Shown here: positions 60,634 to 64,000 of the stretch, piece after piece | Layout of the letters: the number at the start of each line of letters is the position of its first letter | Numbering within the stretch: position 1 is the first letter of the stretch | NCBI RefSeq assembly: GCF_000613885.1 | Contig: NZ_BAJV01000002.1 | Coordinates: 124,001 to 188,000 of the forward strand | Direction: 5' to 3' | Length of the DNA: 64,000 nt | Origin: Asaia prunellae JCM 25354 | GTDB lineage: Bacteria > Pseudomonadota > Alphaproteobacteria > Acetobacterales > Acetobacteraceae | Notes under the pieces: model-generated | Seen by the model: the letters and a program-made list of their open reading frames with translations, nothing else | What the model was told of the DNA's origin: nothing | Databases searched by the model: none | Program-made: the position numbers and the translations under genes

Positions 60634-61527
60634 TGACACAGGAAGTCGTCTGTAGAAAAAAGTGACAAGCCGCTCGAAGATCATGTGGGGCAGAGTCAGG
60701 GCAGCAAGGAGCTGAAAAGTAATCTGGACACTGCGCATCTCATGGGATCCCGCAAAAAACGGCCACAGAGCCAGTGCAATCATCCCGGTTGCGAGGGTAA
60801 GAGGCAAAGCATGCAGCAGGGCTGTCTGCCATGAAGCGATACGGCTCCATCGTATATCTTTTATCAGGGTGTTGATGTGGGCGGGTGCATGGATGAACAC
60901 GAAATAGAGCATGAATGCCTGCAACGGTTGGCATAGCCAGAATATGATAGCCAGGCCGGTCATCAAACACAGATGGTGTCGTCTTGTATCCTTTTGGCAG
61001 GTAGCCAGGTCGAGAGCGACAGATGCTATCCATAGAGGGGCTAGTGTCACAAGCCATAGCGGTGGTGAGCTCAGGCTTTCTGGCAGCACCATGGTACTCA
61101 GCAGAGCAGCTGTTGCATCAGGGCGCAAAAGACAGGGCAGAATGAGCGGCGCGCCACCCCAGGCCAGTACGGATGCAGGTGAAATATTTCCAGCCTCTCT
61201 TTCCATCCCGAAATGGCAAAGAGAAAGAACCAGAAACGCGTTCAGCGTTCCCACGGGCCAGACATGCCAGCACCAGAGAACCATGCCAACAAGGAACAGG
61301 TAAGGCAGGGCGAATGAAGGGAACCACCAGGATCTGAAGCGGTGCCGAAGTATCTCTCTCGCCATCTCGCCATCCAGAGCCCCATGGGGGAGACCAAAGA
61401 TGGCAATCATGGCGAGAGCAGGTAGGGGAGATCCCAGCCAGAGTGAAGCCATCGCACCAGAAATGGCGAGACTCCAGTAGGTCTGTTCGAACAGGCGGTT
61501 GGAGAGAGGTGAAGGCCTTGTGAGCAA
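60601..61527 (-). CDS. blh: Brp/Blh family beta-carotene 15,15'-dioxygenase (retinal synthase)
   Basis: A 308-residue integral membrane protein with about eight hydrophobic segments. Conserved iron-binding His motifs of the family are present: GLPHGALDGE, LSLCHFGMERE, FIHAPAHINT and TLPHMIFERL. The enzyme splits beta-carotene into two retinals, the chromophore of the rhodopsin encoded 16 bases upstream. The start is TTG 61527, supported by a strong AGGAGGGG five bases before it. It converges on recO and overlaps its end by 33 bases. No carotenoid-synthesis gene is in the window, so beta-carotene must be made elsewhere in the genome. Confidence 0.93.
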   Translation of the reverse strand: MLTRPSPLSNRLFEQTYWSLAISGAMASLWLGSPLPALAMIAIFGLPHGALDGEMAREILRHRFRSWWFPSFALPYLFLVGMVLWCWHVWPVGTLNAFLVLSLCHFGMEREAGNISPASVLAWGGAPLILPCLLRPDATAALLSTMVLPESLSSPPLWLVTLAPLWIASVALDLATCQKDTRRHHLCLMTGLAIIFWLCQPLQAFMLYFVFIHAPAHINTLIKDIRWSRIASWQTALLHALPLTLATGMIALALWPFFAGSHEMRSVQITFQLLAALTLPHMIFERLVTFFYRRLPVSSEGTILVTDC

Positions 61528-61543
61528 GACTTCCCCTCCTGTC

Positions 61544-62257
61544 TCAGACTGTCGTCAGTTTCCGGTCGTCAGACAGGCTGAGGAAACCAAATCCGACCTT
61601 GGCCAGAACATCTGTCACAGCAATGACGAGAACACTGGCGGAGTCAGTCACGAGACCAAGCCCGTCGGGGGATAGTGCGAGAATGACCGGATAAACCATC
61701 CAGAGGATAGACAGAACTGCAGCGCTGCGTTTGTACGCTGCCTGCACTGCAGGCAGTTCAAGCCGGTTGGCCTGAAGCTGCGAGACCCAGATGACATAAT
61801 AGACGCCCAGAAACGCAATGCAGGACAAGATAAACCAGATCCAGCGGCTGATGACGTTCTCTGAAGCACTGAACGCGAAAGCCGTGATAACCATGATGAT
61901 ATCGGCTGCTACGGCACCGAGAAGCAGGTCAGTTCTTTTGCGTCCGCGGAACATCCCCAGGCAGCCAAGGCCGATGAGAAGGAGCGGTGTGGTGAAAAGC
62001 CAGTCGATGTACCGTCCGAACCAGAAGATACGCGTTGTATTGGCCGCTCCTGCCAGAGTGGCATCGGTGGGGAGGAGCAGGGCACCCTGACCGGTAGCCA
62101 TAGCCACATAGAGGCAGCCGGCGATGATGGGCACTATGCCGTGCGAGAGGCTCATGACCCCTTCGGTTTCCGTACGTCGTTTACCGAGCAGGAGGAGCGC
62201 CGTCCCTCCGGCAAACATGATCAGGGCAGTCAGCCATAGAACGGTCTGGGTCATCAT
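61544..62257 (-). CDS. Microbial rhodopsin, D-T-G type light-driven proton pump
   Basis: A 237-residue seven-helix protein. By alignment to bacteriorhodopsin, helix C reads RYIDWLFTTPLLLIG: Arg82, Asp85 (proton acceptor) and Thr89 are kept, but the cytoplasmic donor Asp96 is Gly96 (D-T-G). Helix G has TDVLAKVGFGF with Asp216 and the retinal Lys220. Helix B has His39 at the place of BR Thr46, the feature of a described proteobacterial group in which a helix-B His replaces the carboxylic donor. Leu93 predicts green absorption, and Phe142 at the carotenoid-contact position argues against a xanthorhodopsin-type antenna. First gene of the rhodopsin-blh pair; starts at ATG 62257 (or 62254). Confidence 0.95.
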   Translation of the reverse strand: MMTQTVLWLTALIMFAGGTALLLLGKRRTETEGVMSLSHGIVPIIAGCLYVAMATGQGALLLPTDATLAGAANTTRIFWFGRYIDWLFTTPLLLIGLGCLGMFRGRKRTDLLLGAVAADIIMVITAFAFSASENVISRWIWFILSCIAFLGVYYVIWVSQLQANRLELPAVQAAYKRSAAVLSILWMVYPVILALSPDGLGLVTDSASVLVIAVTDVLAKVGFGFLSLSDDRKLTTV

Positions 62258-62305
62258 CGCTATCTTTCACGCAGAGAAGAGATTGCTGAACGAGTCCTGA
62301 CACAA

Positions 62306-62319
62306 AAGTTGTAGAACTT
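62306..62319. promoter_or_regulatory. Inverted repeat in the rhodopsin/parC divergent gap
   Basis: AAGTT-GTAG-AACTT is an exact inverted repeat about 50 bases before the rhodopsin start. It lies in the 227-base region that must hold the rhodopsin promoter (minus) and the parC promoter (plus). It could be an operator for light or growth-dependent control; a TTGACC at 62326-62331 is a possible -35 for parC. Function is inferred only from position. Confidence 0.3.
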
Positions 62320-62484
62320 CCCATCTTGACCGATCTTTTGGGTCCCTTTTTCGATCTGCAGGTCTTTTCCGGACCAGAGATAACTGTCTGGACGCTTCAG
62401 GCAGAAACCAGAACAAAAACGGGGTATTTGCACTGGACATTGTCCGGGGCACCGCCTTATCTGCCTGAAACAAGAGGGCGTGAG

Positions 62485-64000
62485 ATGAGTCAGGATCTGG
62501 CAGGACATATCGAGGATACGAAACTCGCTGATGCGTTGAGCGAGCGATATATCGCCTATGCGATGTCAACCATCATGCGCGTTCCCTGCCGGATGTGCGT
62601 GATGGCATGAAGCCGGTCCACAGGCGCATACTCTATGCCATGCAGCAACTGAAACTGGATCCCAGTTCGGGCTTCAAGAAATGTGCCCGGGTAGTTGGTG
62701 ATGTTATCGGTAAATTCCATCCCCATGGCGACGCGGCTGTTTATGAGGCACTGGTACGTCTGGCTCAGGATTTTGCTGTGCGCTACCCGCTTGTCGAGGG
62801 GCAGGGTAACTTCGGTTCAATCGATGGCGATAATGCGGCTGCCATGCGATATACCGAGTCCCGTCTGACGGAAGTGGCAAAGGCGCTTCTGGAAGGGATC
62901 GAGGATGATGCTGTCGATTTCCGCCCGACATATGACAACGAGGATGCAGAGCCTGTTGTCCTGCCAGGTGCTTTCCCGAATCTCCTTGCCAACGGGGCAG
63001 CGGGTATTGCCGTCGGTATGGCTACGTCCATACCACCGCATAATGCCGCAGAAATCTGCCGTGCCGCACGCCATCTGATTGATGACCCCAAGGCGTCTGT
63101 CGAAGCGCTCATGCAGTATATGCCGGGTCCGGATTTTCCGACTGGTGGAGTGCTGATCGAAGAGGCGCAGAGCATACGCAGCGCCTACGAGACGGGGCGA
63201 GGCAGCTTTCGTACCAGAGCACGCTGGGAGGTTGAGCAGGGGCGTTTCGGGACCTGGACAGTTATTGTAAACGAGATCCCCTATCAGGTGCAGAAAGCGC
63301 GTCTGATCGAGCAGATTGCCGAGTTGATGGAGCAGAAGAAACTGCCTCTGCTCGCGGATATACGCGATGAAAGTACGACGGATATCCGTCTTGTTCTCGA
63401 GCCGAAAACCAAGGGAATCGAGCCCGAAGTGCTGATGGAAACGCTTTTCCGCGTTACGGCACTCGAGAGCCGCTTCAGCCTCAACATGAACGTGCTTGAT
63501 GCCAATCGCGTGCCCAGGGTTATGGGACTGCGTGAAGTTATCCAGTCCTGGCTCGACCATCGTGAGATCGTGCTGGTTCGTCGCTCGACCCATCGTCTGG
63601 CTGCCGTTGAACGACGCCTGGAGATTCTTGAAGGCTTTCTGGCAGTTTATCTCAATCTTGATGAGGTCATCAGGATCATTCGCGAGAGCGATGAGCCCAA
63701 GCCGGAACTGATGCGCGTTTTCAGCCTGACAGATCTTCAGGCAGAATATGTGCTGAACATGCGTCTGCGTTCACTGCGCAGATTGGAGGAAATCGAGCTC
63801 CGCAAGGAGCGTGATGCGCTTCTGAAGGAAAAGGCGAGTCTTCAGGGATTGCTTGGCAGCGAGCGCAAGCGCTGGACCCGTATCGGCAAGGAACTCGAAG
63901 CGACTGCAATCAGGTTTGGTGATGGCGCACTTGGTGCCCGTCGTACGCAGATTGCGGCACCTCCTGCACCCATAGATCTGAGTGTTGCCATTCAGGTCGA
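62485..64000 (+). CDS. parC: DNA topoisomerase IV subunit A, frameshifted; 3' end outside window
   Basis: ParC relaxes and unlinks DNA. The N-terminus ([18 protein letters not shown]) and the catalytic Tyr region ([15 protein letters not shown]) fit ParC rather than GyrA, as does [20 protein letters not shown]. The frame breaks at base 62577, where ATCATG-CGCGTTCC should read ATCATGGCGCGTTCC; restoring the G gives [20 protein letters not shown]. The rest is open to the end of the window. ATG 62485 follows AGAGGGCGTGAG. As an essential gene it should be intact, so the break is probably an error. Confidence 0.93.

Noticed and set aside
61544-62257. Xanthorhodopsin-type carotenoid antenna
   Set aside because: The helix-E position that is Gly in antenna-bearing pumps is Phe142 here, which should block carotenoid binding.

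Overview
The window is ordinary chromosomal core DNA from an alphaproteobacterium, most likely an acetic acid bacterium (Acetobacteraceae). The evidence is the gene order bamE < > yceD-rpmF-plsX-fabH-ihfA-merR-tRNA-Pro, tig-clpP-clpX-lon-HU, and birA-coaX-rnj-proS-lolCE-lolD-dnaE, together with a PoxB-type pyruvate dehydrogenase. An Asaia-like genus is my guess from the microbial rhodopsin; that is inference and is not proved by the sequence. I see no phage, IS element, plasmid gene or CRISPR array.

Layout. 1-6.2 kb: end of an EnvZ-like kinase, the outer-membrane assembly lipoprotein BamE, then a fatty acid/phospholipid and nucleoid-protein operon ending in tRNA-Pro(GGG) and a possible structured RNA. 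6.5-11.5 kb: AI-2E-type permease, DUF3574 lipoprotein, Tnr3-like Nudix enzyme, Atm1-like ABC exporter with a small partner. 11.5-14.3 kb: rpmB and fusA. 14.3-21.2 kb: a decayed TetR region, a sugar ABC importer operon, a GlsB-like membrane protein and poxB. 21.3-31.8 kb: PEP carboxylase, a DUF445 membrane protein and the complete SUF operon (Rrf2 regulator, sufB, C, D, S, T, A). 31.7-37.7 kb: a 23S rRNA uracil methyltransferase, a DEAD-box helicase with an AT-hook-rich N-terminus, a small CopD-like membrane protein, the NAD(P)HX repair enzyme and tRNA-Leu. 37.8-44.7 kb: trigger factor, ClpP, ClpX, Lon, HU and tRNA-Val. 44.7-54.7 kb: BirA, CoaX, RNase J, ProS, LolCE, LolD and DnaE. 55.6-57.7 kb: a two-component system. 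58.0-64.0 kb: rpsB, tsf, recO, then a reverse-strand rhodopsin + retinal-synthase pair, then parC running off the end.

The most interesting biology is at 60.6-62.3 kb. It is a two-gene cassette: a proton-pump-type rhodopsin with the rare D-T-G helix-C motif and a histidine on helix B, plus a Brp/Blh beta-carotene 15,15'-dioxygenase that would make its retinal. It sits between recO and parC on the opposite strand. This rhodopsin subgroup is already known, so the cassette is notable rather than new; its location and regulation are worth checking.

A second window-wide observation is technical. At least a dozen conserved, mostly essential genes (fabH, ppc, sufD, sufS, rlmD-like, nnr, dnaE, rpsB, tsf, parC and others) are each broken by loss of one base from a short homopolymer, most often a G of the given strand. 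Restoring one base per site gives full-length reading frames. I therefore annotate these as single genes and regard the frameshifts as probable sequence errors.
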